DNA from: Echinometra lucunter
Lineage: Eukaryota; Echinodermata; Echinoidea; Camarodonta; Echinometridae
DNA length: 64,000 nt
Assembly (NCBI GenBank): GCA_029962745.1
Contig: CM057153.1
Coordinates: 13,529,241-13,593,240 of the forward strand
Direction of reading: 5' to 3'
This document shows, piece after piece, positions 50,901 to 63,639 of this stretch; positions within the stretch are counted from its first letter, which is position 1; every line of letters begins with the position of its first letter. The notes under the pieces are model-generated. The model searched no databases, had not been told where the DNA came from, and was given only the letters and a program-made list of their open reading frames with translations. The position numbers were made by a program, and so were the translations under genes.

Positions 50901-53900
50901 CATACCCGATATATACAGTGTATACAACTCAAATATCTACACTGAAATTCACCAGAAATCATGAATGGAAAATCACACGATCTCACACATCTATCTTTTT
51001 GTGCAGAACAGACAATGTGAGCCTATATTTAATCAGTTTCATGCCAATTTTCTTTTTGCTTCCAAAATTGAACACTAAGCCCAAGATAACTCATGCTGGG
51101 GTCTATGGAAAATGTGTGTTAAACTGAAATCAAATCATGCTCAACAGGTTAGCAATCTCACTGAGAGTTCCAGACCACTTTTCATTCTCAAAAGTAGGGC
51201 TTAACCGATATGGAATTTTGCTGCCGATCCGATCCCCGGTGTTTTTACATCCGCATCGGCCCGATTCCGATTCCGATACCGATGCAGCGCAGAGCGCGGC
51301 TAAAGCAGAGATGAGTAATACAATAACAAAAATTTAATCCCGTCTGCTATGCCCGCAATGCAAAACAACATAGGGTCTAAGTGTGATTGTAACCGCCAAA
51401 CATCTGTTGCTTGCATCGGTTCCGCATCGGCTCACCATCAAAATATTTACCGATTCCGATGTTTAGCCGATGCGGCCAAGAATCGGCAGTCACTGATCTC
51501 CGATGCGAATATCGGTTAAGCCCTACTCAAAAGCCCAGCTAATAACCTCAATTTTCCTCTCTTCCTGTGTGTTAAGTCCAACAAGCTTACCTTGTGTTAG
51601 TAAAGGAAACATTACTGTTGTGTTTGTTGTATAGATTACTCTCTTTTAAAGGGAATGTAGAAAACCGAGCTCACCCAAGGTGCTCGTTAAACGGCTCAAT
51701 TTCCTCAAATGATAAAATTTGCAAAATAATCTGCAGAATATAAATTGAATGAATGATTTCTATGAAATTTTTCTGTCAGTTTGACTCACAGTAGCAATGT
51801 GCTTTGATTCAAGAATCAATGAGAAAATGGGGTGTACATGTAAGTTTGATCCTCATGACACCGCAGGGTTCTCGCTAGAAAATAATTCACACACGGTTCC
51901 CCCTCTGTGCAAAGCACGGAAGTTTGGAAGTGTTTAGGAATACCGCCTCAAGCTAGGTTTGGCGGCAGTATATGCTGTAGCAAAAGAATGAAAAATACTT
52001 CTTGGTGAGCAGGAGTTGTGTACTAATGGCATAATAGCACAAATACCTTGCAAAAAAAACTCCAAAACAATCCATGGCATTTATCATTAATGTTAGGAAT
52101 ATATACTCCAATATTCTTTTTACCCTTGTCGCCATGCATGGTGCAGCAATTTCACGCATGGTTCTTCCTCATCTGAAATCCTGTACGCATGGTATTGGAA
52201 CCATGAGTGTTATGTACTGCAAAGAACCATGCATGACAGTTATTTTAAGGTTTTTTTTATCTTGAGTTAGAAATGTTACCTTCCCATCATACACATTGTG
52301 TTAGCATACGAAGCTTTCCTTTTCCCCATAAGAAAAGGCTGAAGTAAACATTATTTGTCTCTTCTTATTGAAGTGAAAAAAATTAATATGGATCTTTGAT
52401 ATTCTCAAGTAAATATCAAAGTTTCCTGTGTGATGTACGCCATAATAACTATTTTTCCATTTTGATTGCCTTGTAGGTGTTCAACTCCATACTCACTGAG
52501 GCCATTGAGATCACTAGGCAAGCAACCAGGGCAAGGTCAGTAATCTTATCTAAAGTGTTATGGCATGGACGTACCATAAGAAGGACACTCATTGTAACAT
52601 TAATTAATTCATGCAATTGTGACTGTCAAAGCCATCTCAATAACATTCTGTACATATTTCTCCACTTCGATCTTACGAGGTCCGCCGCTAATTAGTTGGG
52701 AGAAAATAGAGACGGTGATTTGAAATAAGCTGTAGCTACATGTGCAGAAAGTAATAAATCGCTTAAATCATGGAAAATTAATGTGCGTTCTTCTTACAGT
52801 TTGAATTCAATAATCTATGTGTTTCATCTCGAAAATTATATAAATATTACAAGATAGAGGTAATATTTTAATTAAGTTTTTGAGATTCTTAGTTTTCCAG
52901 AAGTATAATGCACAGGTCTTATGAAGATCATGTCCTTCTCATTGTTGAATAAGGTCATACGCGTGTGCGAAAGCGTGCAAATGAGTAATAATAAACTTAT
53001 TATCACAAAAATTAACATGTTCTCAGGTTTGCTGCTCCCCGAGCAGTGTTCTGAATCAAAGACATATTCTGCAAGAGCACACCAGCCAAACAAAACCGAA
53101 TTGAGGGTATCTGCTCCTTTGTCAGTGACTGAACATGCTTACACAAACATTATTGTCAAAACATCTGTTTTCATTAATCTGCACATGATCAGAAGGCAGC
53201 GACAATTATTGTACTTATGTAAATTAAACTACGCGGCAGAACTGGTACTTCAAAAGGCCCATGACCGTCGGTATTTCAAAAACCCCCCTGTATAACCATT
53301 CTTGTATGATCATCCTTTTTCCAATTGCTTTGAGACAGTTTCTTTCACAGTGCAATGGACAACCAGAGCTCAACTTGATCTTCAAAAGGATATTACTGTC
53401 ACAATATAGGGCTCTGAAATGTTCGCTGACTCCCCTTGCTTCTACTTTGAAAGCGTATCTCTTGGTATTGAGTTATGCATCAGCACAAAGGTCAACAAAC
53501 TTTTTCAAGTTTTGTGCGAGTCAAAAATATTGTCGGCAATTCTCGGTACTGGGTGTGTGTCCATATTGACTGTTGAATAGCGCTTCACTAGCGCAGTATA
53601 CTGCCGAGGATTTCCGCTTCATCTGGAATGTGGACCACACTAAATCCTGTAGACTCAGCACTATAATATCCCTACAATTCTAAAATTAATACATCGTCAT
53701 AATTCAGTCATACATGGCATGAGTCATGAGTTATTTAGATTCATTTATCTGGATAACTCACAAAATTCATGCAAGTTCATGATCCAGAGAGGAAGATTAT
53801 TTATGGAATGATTTTACAACTTTCTGTACCAGAATTTACATCAAAGCCAAGGCTACAGATTTTGAAGCACTCTTCCAGTGCATAGTTTTTTTTTTTTGAA

Positions 53901-55673
53901 TATCACCTTAATTCGCACAAAAACAAATGAAACTTCAGAATATTTCAAAGTTACTTGTTTGTAAGAACATTGTAAGGGGCTGTGTAAAATATACATTGCA
54001 GGATATATAACATGACATATTACACCGGGACATAAAACGTGCATGAGACATATTTTCCCAAATTAAGTGAAACATACTTAGGGTAAGCTGATTTGAGGTC
54101 AAGAGTTCTGGGCTGCGTTTCATGAAACCGTCATATAAGTCTAACTTCTCAGACATCCCATTGAAACGCGTGTTGTAGCATTAACACGCCTTTCAACGGG
54201 ATGTCCATGAACTTAGACTTATGACGGTTCCGTGAAACACAGCCCAGCCTCTTAACTTCAATTCACTGTAAAGTTTACACAGTTAGATTTTCATGATAAC
54301 TCATGATTTTTACACCGCTGTTTAAATAATGATTCTATTTTTCCATTCCAGAACCCATTCCTCCGCAACCCAACATAACGGAGCAAGAAGATGATGCTAT
54401 GGAAACAGAGACGTGTAAACCTGCTGAACCTGAAAGTGATGTAAAACCAGAGACAGAAATTCAGCCAGAGGCCACTGCAGATGAGAGGTAGGAAGAGCAT
54501 TTTGGTAGTAGCTTGTATACATTCGAATTGACCACTGAGTTACATGGTAACCACTTGTCAAAGTTTGATAGAATCATTATCCAAAGATGTGTAAGATACA
54601 AGGCCATGAATTCCCCCAAACATGCTGGAAAAAATTAGCTAAAAGACCTATTTACTAAAGGCATTCAGATTTGTGCACATTTCTCTCCAGAACCCTTGGG
54701 TGAAAACTATTCAGTTCACCTGTTGTCCATAATGGCATCTGAATAGATGGAATCCAGTTTGCATGTGTATATAAGGTGTTGTTATGTCAGGCAGGCCTTT
54801 GGCAAGCTTCTTAGTTGTCAAGGGAAACCTTTGTTCAGCAACTATATGCATAAAATTAGTAGACAGGTCTGTTGTAGATTACATGTATTTTAAGTGTGGA
54901 TAGATAGTGAAGGAGTTTCTGTATACATGACGCATTTGTTCTCAGACCCTAGTTGCTTCCATAATTTTTTTAACCCATTCGTGACAGAGGTCCACATTTT
55001 GTGGTTTGGCCTAATATCTTTTGATGCAAAGCCCTAAAAATCATACCAAATACATGAGCAGAAAGAGCAAAAAATTCTACACAAACTGTGCCCATTTTGG
55101 TTGCGTCAATATTCGTTGTTTGATACTGAAATTTTTTTAAAGGAAAATAAGCATTAAAATCCTTAAATTGGCAATGTGATAGAAGGTTTAAAACCACCGT
55201 TTTCCCCTGCAAATTGGCAACTTTTTGACTTCTCATCATAATTCGGTCAATTTATATTCATTTCAGATACATGACGTTTTTTAAGAAAAATGTAGCAATA
55301 AAATAAGAATGTTGGTGTTGCCAATTTGAAGAATAAAAGCTGATCAAATTAGGCTTTAAATAATTCCTGTCACGAATGGGTCAAACTTTTCCCCATGTCC
55401 ATAGAAATTAATTGACTTCATTCTCACTAGGACACCAATGCCTCAGGAGGAGGAGGTTGCCATGGAAACAGAAGACAGAGTAAAAGCTGAAACTAATGTA
55501 ACAGAAGAACCAGGGAGTGAAAATCCAGTAGAAGGGTAAGTTGGGTACTTTTTAAATGAGTCATACTGCAACTTCATGTTAGATTTTGGAAAAGTGTTTG
55601 GCTAAAAAATAGAGTGCCTTCCTTTGCATTATTTTCCTGTGTGCACTCTCACTATTATTTTGGTCTATATATA

Positions 55674-55711
<38 letters not shown>

Positions 55712-58700
55712 ATCAATAAAGTTCATGATATCCCCTCATATCTACAAACTTGTCTCTTTCTTCTCTCCCCGAGTCCCCCCTCCCCCCTACCCATCTTTCG
55801 TCCCTGTTGGCTGTTTCATTCTTTTTCTTAATTTCTTCCCTCTCTTTATTCATATATTTGACATCTAACAGTCCCAGGGTCATATGGAACAGACAGAGTA
55901 TTTAAGTTGAGTTCTGAAGTAAAATCAATCCATGGTGTCGGTATGAAGTGGGACTTCTCTCAGGGAAATGTGTGGATACATAATTGCAGTCAATTTTATG
56001 TAGTTTGAGAATGGGGAGAAACTTTGAATAACATTTATCAATAAACATTTGGATTTAATTCACTGTTAAAACTAGTGCTACTTATTTTTATTTGAGATGT
56101 CCCTCTTTGCATTTGTAAATCATATTATGGTAGTTGTATGCACATCTTCCTCTCATATAGAACCCCTTTTACAATCCCTCATGTATCTGTGATTGTTCAC
56201 CAGGGAACCCTTAGAAAGCCCCGAGACCTCACCAGTGCAGGAGAAAGATGTACCATACTTCAAGAACCTGGTTTCATCAGAGACAACAAGGCTACTTGAT
56301 AGGTGCAGCATCTGGGAGAAAATCATGGCTGACAGTGAGCTCTCAGAGGAAGGTAAAACAACTTTCCCTCTTTTTATTTCTTCGGTTATCAGATTTCTCA
56401 TCTTGTCAGCTAATTAGGTATTTTGAGGTAGTGAGAAATCTGGTTACTCTAACGATTTGAATACTGATGAAAAATTTTGTCTGTATTAAGACTTTTCCCC
56501 TGTGATTTGATTCATTAAATGAAATTTGGAGTGCAAATGTTCACCCTAAAAGTCGTTTCAAGTACCATACTAAGAGTTTGCCTGCTTGTATACCATCTCC
56601 TCTTATTGACTAAATTTTTGATCATTCATATGCAACCTCTCACATTTTGATTGATTCATTGTTTATTTCACATGGTGGGCAGTAGTGCTGTTGTCACAGT
56701 CTGGTAACCCCCAAACCATAGACAAATCAAGTAGTATAGATGAAAAGGTAGCAGCACAAATTCGCCTTATTTGCATATAAAGTACAGCGTCATCACTCAG
56801 TCCAAGCGTATTAGGGCTACGCCCCTTCGGTAACATTTCATTGCCTCCCGAAGCCCAATACGATTCACTATCGATATCAGTTCATGCATTATAAGCGGAT
56901 TTGACCTCTTGTTATGTGCATGCATTATTACACTGATCCTGATTTCTTGCTTTTGATGCACACTTAGCACATACCCACCTGGGAGACATCTAACAAAATT
57001 CGGGGCTTCGGGCAGCCTTCAAATGTTCGGACATAATGGCGGATGTTAGGGGCTTGCCCCTAATCAAGACTGTTTACTGTCCCGTGCCACCCTGTTTTAT
57101 TATTGTCTGAACTGTTGGTCCTTATACACTAATATTTTCATATCTTCTTAAACCTCAATAAATTCTTCCTTGTCTCCTTTTAGTGTGTGGTGAGATTCGC
57201 AGTGCAATCGGTAAGGCCAAACTCCTGATAGACCAGCGCTTCAAGCAGTTCCTGGGCTTGATCAAGAACTGTGAATTTGGACTCGGGGAGAAGGTGACCC
57301 ACTGCTCGGACCTTGAAGGATTCTGGGAGATGATCTACTTCCAGGTCAGTTGTATTCACTTTCCTTTGAGAAACTGTTACGTTGAGATTACTATCAATTG
57401 TGATCTTTCAGAGATCACTATAAATCATGGGAAATGTAGTATTGACTGAATCAAATATGGCACTTCAGTGTTTTATTATGTTAAATAGTAGTTTTAAACT
57501 ATGTTGCTCACTTTTTCTTTCTTCCTCCCCCTCCCCATCTCACTGTTTCCTTTTTCCTACAGACTTCCTTTTCTGTATTTCCGTGTGTTGACCCCTCTCT
57601 CTCTCTCTCTTTCCCTCTATCCCTCTCTCTTTCTCTCTCCTCATCCCCATCGCTTTATTTCTATCTCTCCCCACCCATTTCTCTCTTTACTCTCTCTCTC
57701 TCTCTCTCTTTCTCTTTGCTTCTCGCTTGCATCTTCACAACCCATTTTCTGCATTTGCACCTCACATTTTTCTATACCTTTGTTCATAAATTTTTCTTGC
57801 TCTTCCTTTTCTTTTTTTTTGTTTTTTCCCCAAATGGCCCCAGTTGAATCTGAGTTTCAGGCTAGATTGGCCTTTTTCTAGAACATGTAGCACAGAATAT
57901 TTACTCTTATATGAAAATTCTTATTCTTGAAGTATTATGAAATGTTTTGACAGGTGGATGATGTGGATGCATTGTTCAAAGAGCTTGAGAAGCTACAGGC
58001 GAATAACTGGCAGAAAGAGGAGAAGAAGGTGGACAGACCAAAGATCATCAAGGTGATAATAATCAATTGTTTATCAAGGAACAGAGGTGACAGAATGCCG
58101 GGCTTGGACAGTGAAGGGAAGGGGGGGGGGGGGTTTTTTTTTTTGGCAGACAGAAGGTGGCCACCAGATGTTTTGCCGCCTTTGCGAAGTAAGAGCTGGT
58201 CCTGAGAAGTTTCCCCATGGGCTGCTTGATAATTTGGCAGCACTTGAGGGTATAGTAGATTGTGGTTGGAAGGCTGATTGACTCTGGTCTATGGGCTGGT
58301 TAATTCTTGAGTAAGGCTGGTTGTTACCTAAATGAATACTATTTTGAAGAAATTCTCTCGCCTAATTCCTATCCTAGTCCGTTCCTGCTGTGTATAATGC
58401 AGTGGAAACGCATGATAATGAGGACCCTGGAACCATGCGGATTACCTTATTATGTCAAGAATCTCCTTATATAAGGATAATAAACAAAAGGAACATAAAG
58501 ATCTTGGACCAACGAAATAGACTTGTTATATCAGGAATTTTTTAATACAGGAACTCTTATTTTATAAGATGCTTCCACTGTATTTATAGCACGAAGTGAA
58601 GTGAGAATGTGACATGTCAAAGGGACAAGGGTGGCAAGGAGATTTCAAGCACAATGGATACGTAGAATGGTAAAAGTGGTGAACCCACAGTCCGTTTTCA

Positions 58701-61700
58701 TTAGTAGCAGCATCATTTTATTACCCACTTTTTTTTTCCCCAATCTTTTTTAGAAGAAGAAGCCTGTCGCCAAGAAACCAGTCGGAGGTGACGCTGCTGC
58801 TAAGCGCAATGCTGCAAGGGAGAGACTCCTAGCCGCCAAGGCAGCGATGCAGGCCAAGGCAACGAGAAAGGCAGAATCGGAGAAGGTTGTTTTTGAAGGG
58901 GGGTTCTTCAAGGTTGAGAGCCCAGCCAGGAAGGCCACACCTGCCAAGACCAAGGAGATCCGTGAAGGTATGAATTCAAGGATTACTTGATTTTCCATTA
59001 GGTTTGGTTCGTGTGTACTTTATCAAAGAAATCGATGACATGCAGACAAACATAGTATTTGAAAAAAGAAAACAGAATTAGATATGGGTATGTTTTAGAA
59101 TGAAAGATCTCTGTTGTAGTTTATTTCATGACATACCTCAGTAGCTTGAAAAAATTTACTTAGAAAGCTGAAGACTGCTACAGATATGTACCATTTCTAG
59201 ATAATTTTGAAGATCTGTTCAGTTTTTTAGAAAATATTGATCAATATTGTGTTCCATAATAAGGAAAAATGTATAGATTAGGATTATTTCTCTTGTGTTG
59301 TAATGGAAAAATGTATGTAGAGTAATAAAAACAAGAGTATTCATCATTCATCAAATATATACATGACCATTTGTAGATGGACTAAGCCGTCAAGCCCTAC
59401 AGAACAGGACCAACATCATGGCCAGTCCTGCATCCACTCTGTGCAGTCCAGCCCTTCAAAAGAGGGCCCGCGCCCTTGCAAGTCCTGCAACCACTCTGTG
59501 CAGTCCAGCCCTACAGAAGATGACCATTGTGGCAAGTCCAGGATCCAAACTGTGTAGTCCAGCTCTGCAGAAGAGGCCCAACATCATGGGAAGTCCAGCT
59601 GCCAATCTGTGCAGTCCACTCAGGAGAAAGACCAGGAAGGTAAGAACAGATAATGAACTTTTAGGATCAGGCATGTAGGACAAGACCAGAAAGTCAAGTC
59701 CAGCAAAAAAATAAAAGGAATACAAATGGAAGAATATCTGGGCCCATATTCATGAAACCTTACTAAGCTAGTTGTCAACTAAGGCCCCCCCCAAATTGTT
59801 GTATTGGCATAACCCACCCGACCCTAAATATATCCCTGACCCTAGGGTTTTTTCAAATTTATTTATTGCTATCGATATCGCGTGTGATCATGCTGTCTTC
59901 ACGATCGAATTTGCTGTGTAGAAAACCCGGAAGTGTTGCGGACAGAACAGCTATTTTCCCGCCGTAAAATATATGTTTCGAGCGGCTTCGGAGAGAGTAA
60001 ACCTCTTTTTTTTCGTGAGCATGCCCAATGCCACTTGTTTGGGCGATATCCTCGCCCGTATTGCTGTGTATCTCACTCAACATAGCGCTTGCTCGCTAGC
60101 TGTGTACCTCCACATGGCGTTGTACGCTGTGAAGTTCACGGGTAAACTTGGGCCTAAAACTCTGTTTAGTGTTCTCCGAAAGTTTGACATAAATGCTGTA
60201 ATAGGTGAAATATTGCAAGAAATAGCCGACAGTAGATATACATTCACCTTGAAATATTTTTCTAAAAATAAAAAAGTGTACGTCACTATTTACTTGTGAA
60301 AATGTTGGTATCATTTGTGAACAGCCCCTAAAAGCTATATTTAACTGGCATCTTGGTCTGTTGTGTAACCTGTTGGAGACGGTGCATGAGATATCTCAGG
60401 CTGGGGTCTACGGGAAACCAGTTAATATAGCAAAATGACCCCGTCTTCAGTGGGTTATATGTTTGTATGTATGCATGTACACGTATGGGTGTGCGTATTG
60501 GGTGTATGTGTGTATAAATAGTGGTATCATATATGCAGATTGGAAGGGGAAAAAAAACAAAACAAACAAACAAACCTGCCCTACCTACCCTATTTTTCAG
60601 TGACCCGTTACTCCAATACAACAATTTTTTTTTTTTTTTGACTAATTACATTGGTCACAGTGCACAGTTAGGTGACAACTAGGCATATGAAGGTTTCATG
60701 AGTATGGGCCCTGATAAATTCTTGGACCTAAATATATATGACATAGGAAAGATAGAACAGGAATAAAATGCTGATGCAGTTATAAGAGGATCAAAAGTTC
60801 TTAGACTAAAAGAATAGGACTCAGACTTATTTCCAGTGAGATGGTAAAGGATATCTAAAATGTGAAAGGACCAAACAATTTTTTAAACTGCCAGGTTCGA
60901 AAAGGAAACTGGACAGAATCCAAATAGAGGACTGTCTCATAAAAAGCAGTACTTTGATGTATGTTTGTTTGTTGCTTTGAATTGACTGGAATATGTGCAT
61001 CTCAAGATATAGGTGCCGGAGGTAGACAAACAGTGACGTCAAGAAAAACCTGAAACTGGAACAAGTTTTGTTAACTTTCCTGGTAGCCATTTCCATGGCA
61101 AGAAACATTGTCAAGCTGCAGACTTAGGATGATATGATTCAATTATTTAGTGGCATGAAAATTGTACATCATGCTCTCTGAAAAAAAGTTTTGCAAGTTT
61201 TTGTTTTAAAGACATTGGTTAACATTGTTATGATTTTAAAAAATCTTGTTTTGTTACTTGAAACTAGGATAAACATAAGGGTTATAGTGGAAAAATACCA
61301 GTCTGAAATTTTCAAAGTATAATATCCACAGGAAGTATTTTTAAATATCAAAAATGTGAACCAATGTTTGAAAAATATACGAGGGTCGGTTGCACAGAAT
61401 AGACATAAATAGTGCGCATGCGCGTATGACTCACCTTACCGTACTATGTGTATTGGCGAATCACGTGACGGGAGGCACATAACGGCATTTTCAAATTCAA
61501 GCAAAGTGGTCCTCTCAGTGATTGTCTCGTGAGACGAAGGATAATAAAATCGTCGTTTGCGTCTAACTTACACTTTTTCATTCCAAATTATGGTTGGTTT
61601 CAGGGTTTTTGAGTACAAATACAAGTATTCATACACATGTTTCATCTTAGTTTGACAATTTTTAAAATCAGCTACTCACAAAGTTAGCCAATGCCTTTAA

Positions 61701-61876
61701 TAGTAACTCTTTCCTTATCTGCAAAAAACAGTAAGATGATATTCTTCCATTCTTGGTTGTGATATTTACAGAGTTCATTGGGTTTCGGATTGAGTCAGGC
61801 AGCATCTCTCTTCACTCCTGAGAAGGACACAGCAGAGAAAGGAGCTGTCGTCCAGGATCTCATAACATGGGACTGA
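44989..61876 (+). CDS. DLGAP5: DLGAP5/HURP orthologue, complete (15 coding exons, 805 aa)
   Basis: The coding exons are 44989-45202, 45671-45840, 46309-46404, 49323-49448, 49862-50189, 50630-50822, 52477-52535, 54352-54487, 55431-55535, 56204-56352, 57184-57344, 57954-58052, 58754-58967, 59377-59639 and 61772-61876. All phases agree and sum to 2418 nt. The N-terminus (MDRADYFKKKGSTVDAKFAR) is basic. Next come REKLMKWREEKELKRKQ and KP/RS-rich linkers, then FTPISPASASIFLFP, which resembles the TPMTPRSANAFLTP segment of HURP. The GKAP-family core follows: VPYFKNLVSSETTRL, then IDQRFKQFLGLIKNCEF, CSDLEGFWEMIYFQVDDV, and VVFEGGFFKVESP. The human protein is 846 aa. HURP stabilises kinetochore microtubules downstream of Ran-GTP and is an Aurora A substrate (family knowledge). 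The exon 5 donor (GTTTGT) is weak. The ATG chosen follows a TTGATCGTAG acceptor at 44972. Confidence 0.9.
46434..46781. mobile_element. GC-rich ~350-bp MITE in DLGAP5 intron 3
   Basis: Imperfect inverted ends GGCTGTGGCCACAACTGACC / GGGTTATGGTCACAAGTTCA enclose sequence clearly richer in GC than its surroundings. The open frame from exon 3 continues through it only because no stop happens to occur; the exon ends at the GTAAGT at 46405. Confidence 0.55.
47400..47770. repeat. Diverged TTGCCAATTT-type repeat
   Basis: It contains several TTGCCAATTT / AAATTGGCAA motifs and a CTCTTTCTGCTCATGTATG stretch shared with the elements at 54973-55381 and 63640-64000. It appears to be an old member of that family. 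Confidence 0.45.
47864..49276. mobile_element. 1.4-kb TIR element in DLGAP5 intron 3
   Basis: The termini AGGGGCGTTCACACACAAGG and CTTGTGTGTGAATGCGCCT are inverted. ATT flanks both ends, a 3-bp TSD as in PIF/Harbinger-like elements. Subterminal AATCGCGAT-type repeats occur near both ends. No transposase is recognised. A 125-bp hairpin (48274-48398) and a 22-bp palindrome CCAAATAGTAT plus its inverse (48796-48817) lie inside. It ends about 45 bp before an exon acceptor. Confidence 0.65.
48274..48398. repeat. Hairpin repeat family (GAGTTTCTGGTTAAAA), intronic copy
   Basis: This is the best-preserved member. It starts GAGTTTCTGGTTAAAACTAT and ends with the exact inverse, with a second inverted pair inside (GTACTATTCACT / AGTGAATGGTAC). 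It lies nested inside the larger element at 47864-49276. Confidence 0.75.
51195..51525. mobile_element. 331-bp hAT-like MITE with perfect 8-bp TSD
   Basis: It has 17-bp inverted termini TAGGGCTTAACCGATAT. CTCAAAAG is duplicated at 51187-51194 and 51526-51533. It lies in DLGAP5 intron 6. TAGGG termini and the 8-bp TSD are shared with the element at 11820-12673, so both are hAT type. Confidence 0.9.
51861..52231. mobile_element. TIR element related to 14992-15353
   Basis: This is the opposite-orientation relative of the copy A insertion: CGCAGGGTTCTCGCTAGAAA at one end and GTACTGCAAAGAACCATG at the other, with closely similar interior. CATGACA occurs on both sides (51854-51860 and 52232-52238), a possible but unproven TSD. 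It lies in DLGAP5 intron 6. Confidence 0.65.
54108..54247. mobile_element. Palindromic MITE, CAGGGCTGCGTTTCATG family, intronic copy
   Basis: It runs from CTGGGCTGCGTTTCATGAAA to its inverse TTTC...ACAGCCCAG, with ATAAGTCTAACTTCTCAGAC and GACATCC pairs forming an almost continuous hairpin. It lies about 100 bp upstream of a DLGAP5 exon acceptor (54351). Confidence 0.75.
54973..55381. mobile_element. 409-bp TIR element in DLGAP5 intron 8
   Basis: The termini ACCCATTCGTGACAG and CTGTCACGAATGGGT are exact inverses. The interior has repeated TTGCCAATTT motifs. An inverted copy occupies 63640-64000. No TSD is obvious. Confidence 0.75.
59377..59639 (+). repeat. Four 19-residue SP-rich repeats in DLGAP5 exon 14
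   Basis: The penultimate coding exon consists almost entirely of four copies of ALQKRxNIMASPASTLCSP (the third is one residue shorter), followed by LRRKTRK. Each copy has two Ser-Pro dipeptides, giving eight potential proline-directed phosphorylation sites next to basic residues. DNA-level repetition is also visible (GTGCAGTCCAGCCCT recurs), so the exon grew by tandem duplication. Confidence 0.85.
59740..60711. mobile_element. 972-bp TIR element in the last DLGAP5 intron
   Basis: The inverted termini GGGCCCATATTCATGAAACC and GGGCCCATACTCATGAAACC (read inward) continue into AGTTGTCAACTAA-type similarity. No transposase domain is recognised. A 108-codon open frame at 59973-60299 has no recognisable motif, and I do not call it a gene. 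Confidence 0.65.
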
Positions 61877-62010
61877 TGGATGTCAAGCTTACATGGAATC
61901 GTATCAGCCTACATCATCATTCATGGGACTAGCGTCACCATGTGACTGTCTTGGTCATGTGACCATATTATGTTGTATAGCAGTACAAGGAAGCTGGGTT
62001 CTATATGTGT

Positions 62011-62016
62011 AATAAA
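62011..62016 (+). terminator. Polyadenylation signal candidate for DLGAP5
   Basis: A canonical AATAAA lies 135 bp after the stop codon, the first such signal downstream of the last exon. A longer 3'UTR cannot be excluded: 62040-63000 is AT-rich with further ATTAAA-like sites (about 62985). Confidence 0.5.
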
Positions 62017-63639
62017 GACTACAGCCTGATATGGCCACCTTCACCTTGTCATCAGCATCAATAGCAGGAGCAGCATCATGATTATAATCATGTCATCAAC
62101 AACATCATCATCATCATCATCATCCTATGATAGTCACATGACAACTTTGGTCATGTGACCTACCATGGCAGAACAGCAATCACTTAATTACCAAAGAATC
62201 TTGCACTGGGAACTATGGTTGTATTAGAGGCAGTAGGATAACTTGTATGTAATATCTGTCATCATCCTGCTTCAGTCAGTCATGTGACTTAATTGGTCAG
62301 TGACCCCTCAGTATTCACTATTTACTTATTCAACCATAGAAAACATAAAATCAAAACAATAATGTAGCAGTGTACAACAGTGAATGAAATAATGGTTAGG
62401 GACACCAAAAAGCAGATTGCTTGTAAATGGCATCCCAGTGCAAAATGAAAAACACATGAAATAACTTACACTGAAAACAAACAAATATGACATGTTTCTT
62501 TGTTCCCAATTTAAGCATGAAATAACTACAAAGTGCAGCTGTCTGCTTATGGATGTGTCATTCCCTGTGTCTCTGTTTATTGTGGTGAGGGATGAAAGCA
62601 GCCTCATGCAGGTTTTGTAAATGTGTTAGTGCCTTAACCATGGGTTGTAATTAAGTCAAGGGTATCACAGAAAATCCATTGTTGTAATCAAATAGTAGTG
62701 CAACCGCATAATAGAGAATGGAACAAACCATTGTTTCGTAGGTAATTATGTTCAAAGGAGATTTTTCTTGAGCCATAGTTTTTCACCCATATTATCTGTC
62801 AACCTACATAGAAGATTTGGTTATAAAAAAGATTGAAATTTTAATATTTTTAGTGGCTAATTAAATAATACAAATATGTATGTAATACTCAAGATGCACT
62901 GTACTATTACACACATAAGAACGAATGCTTTGTATATTTGCTGGGTTTATAATGTATTGCTACAAGCCAATTCTGATCTGTATTATTAAAGTTGTAAATT
63001 AAATATACTTGTACTTACCAAACACCAGGTGATTACACGTACTTGGTGAAGCAATTTGACAACTGATATTCTATGCATATTTTTAGAGTAAGGGGACATA
63101 AACTTACATGTACCTGTATGTCGAAAGCAAGAGGGGGAAAAGAGTATTGAATCAGTGCATTATTGCTTATAGTGCTAAATATGTTTTTTTGAATACCACT
63201 CCTCCATTTAAATGATTTAGTCATTATGTACATGTATTACATGCATAAAATAATGCTACTGTCTGCTTATCCTGTCATAAGAATATTATAATGCATGTGC
63301 AAGTGCTTAATGCTCATGTACAGTATTGGTAGCAAAAAGAAAGTTGACATGAAACTGATTAAATATAGTCTCACATTGTCCGTCTTCCATTAAAAGATAC
63401 ATAAGTGAGGTCATGTGATATTCCATTCCTGATTTCTGGTGAATTTCAGCATAAATATTTGAAATGAACACAACGTACGTGTTATTTTGTGCCCTAAGCT
63501 AGGACACCCCAATTCCTGACTGCTCCACACACAATGATCACAGCTCTTCGTACTCCTCCTGCATAAACAGAACTCTTACTGGTTTTACACCTGTGCAGGC
63601 CTGTGTGACTTTACGTCCCATGACCAAGCATCAAAAGTA
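62017..63639. other. DLGAP5 3' flank, no gene seen
   Basis: This is AT-rich sequence with a (CAT)n run at about 62100-62122 and repeated TCATGTGAC motifs (61935-62290). No exon or RNA gene is recognised. Part of it may be 3'UTR. Confidence 0.5.

Noticed and set aside
59973..60299. 108-codon plus-strand frame in the last DLGAP5 intron
   Set aside because: It lies inside a TIR element, shows no domain, and its codon pattern looks like chance. No second copy to test.
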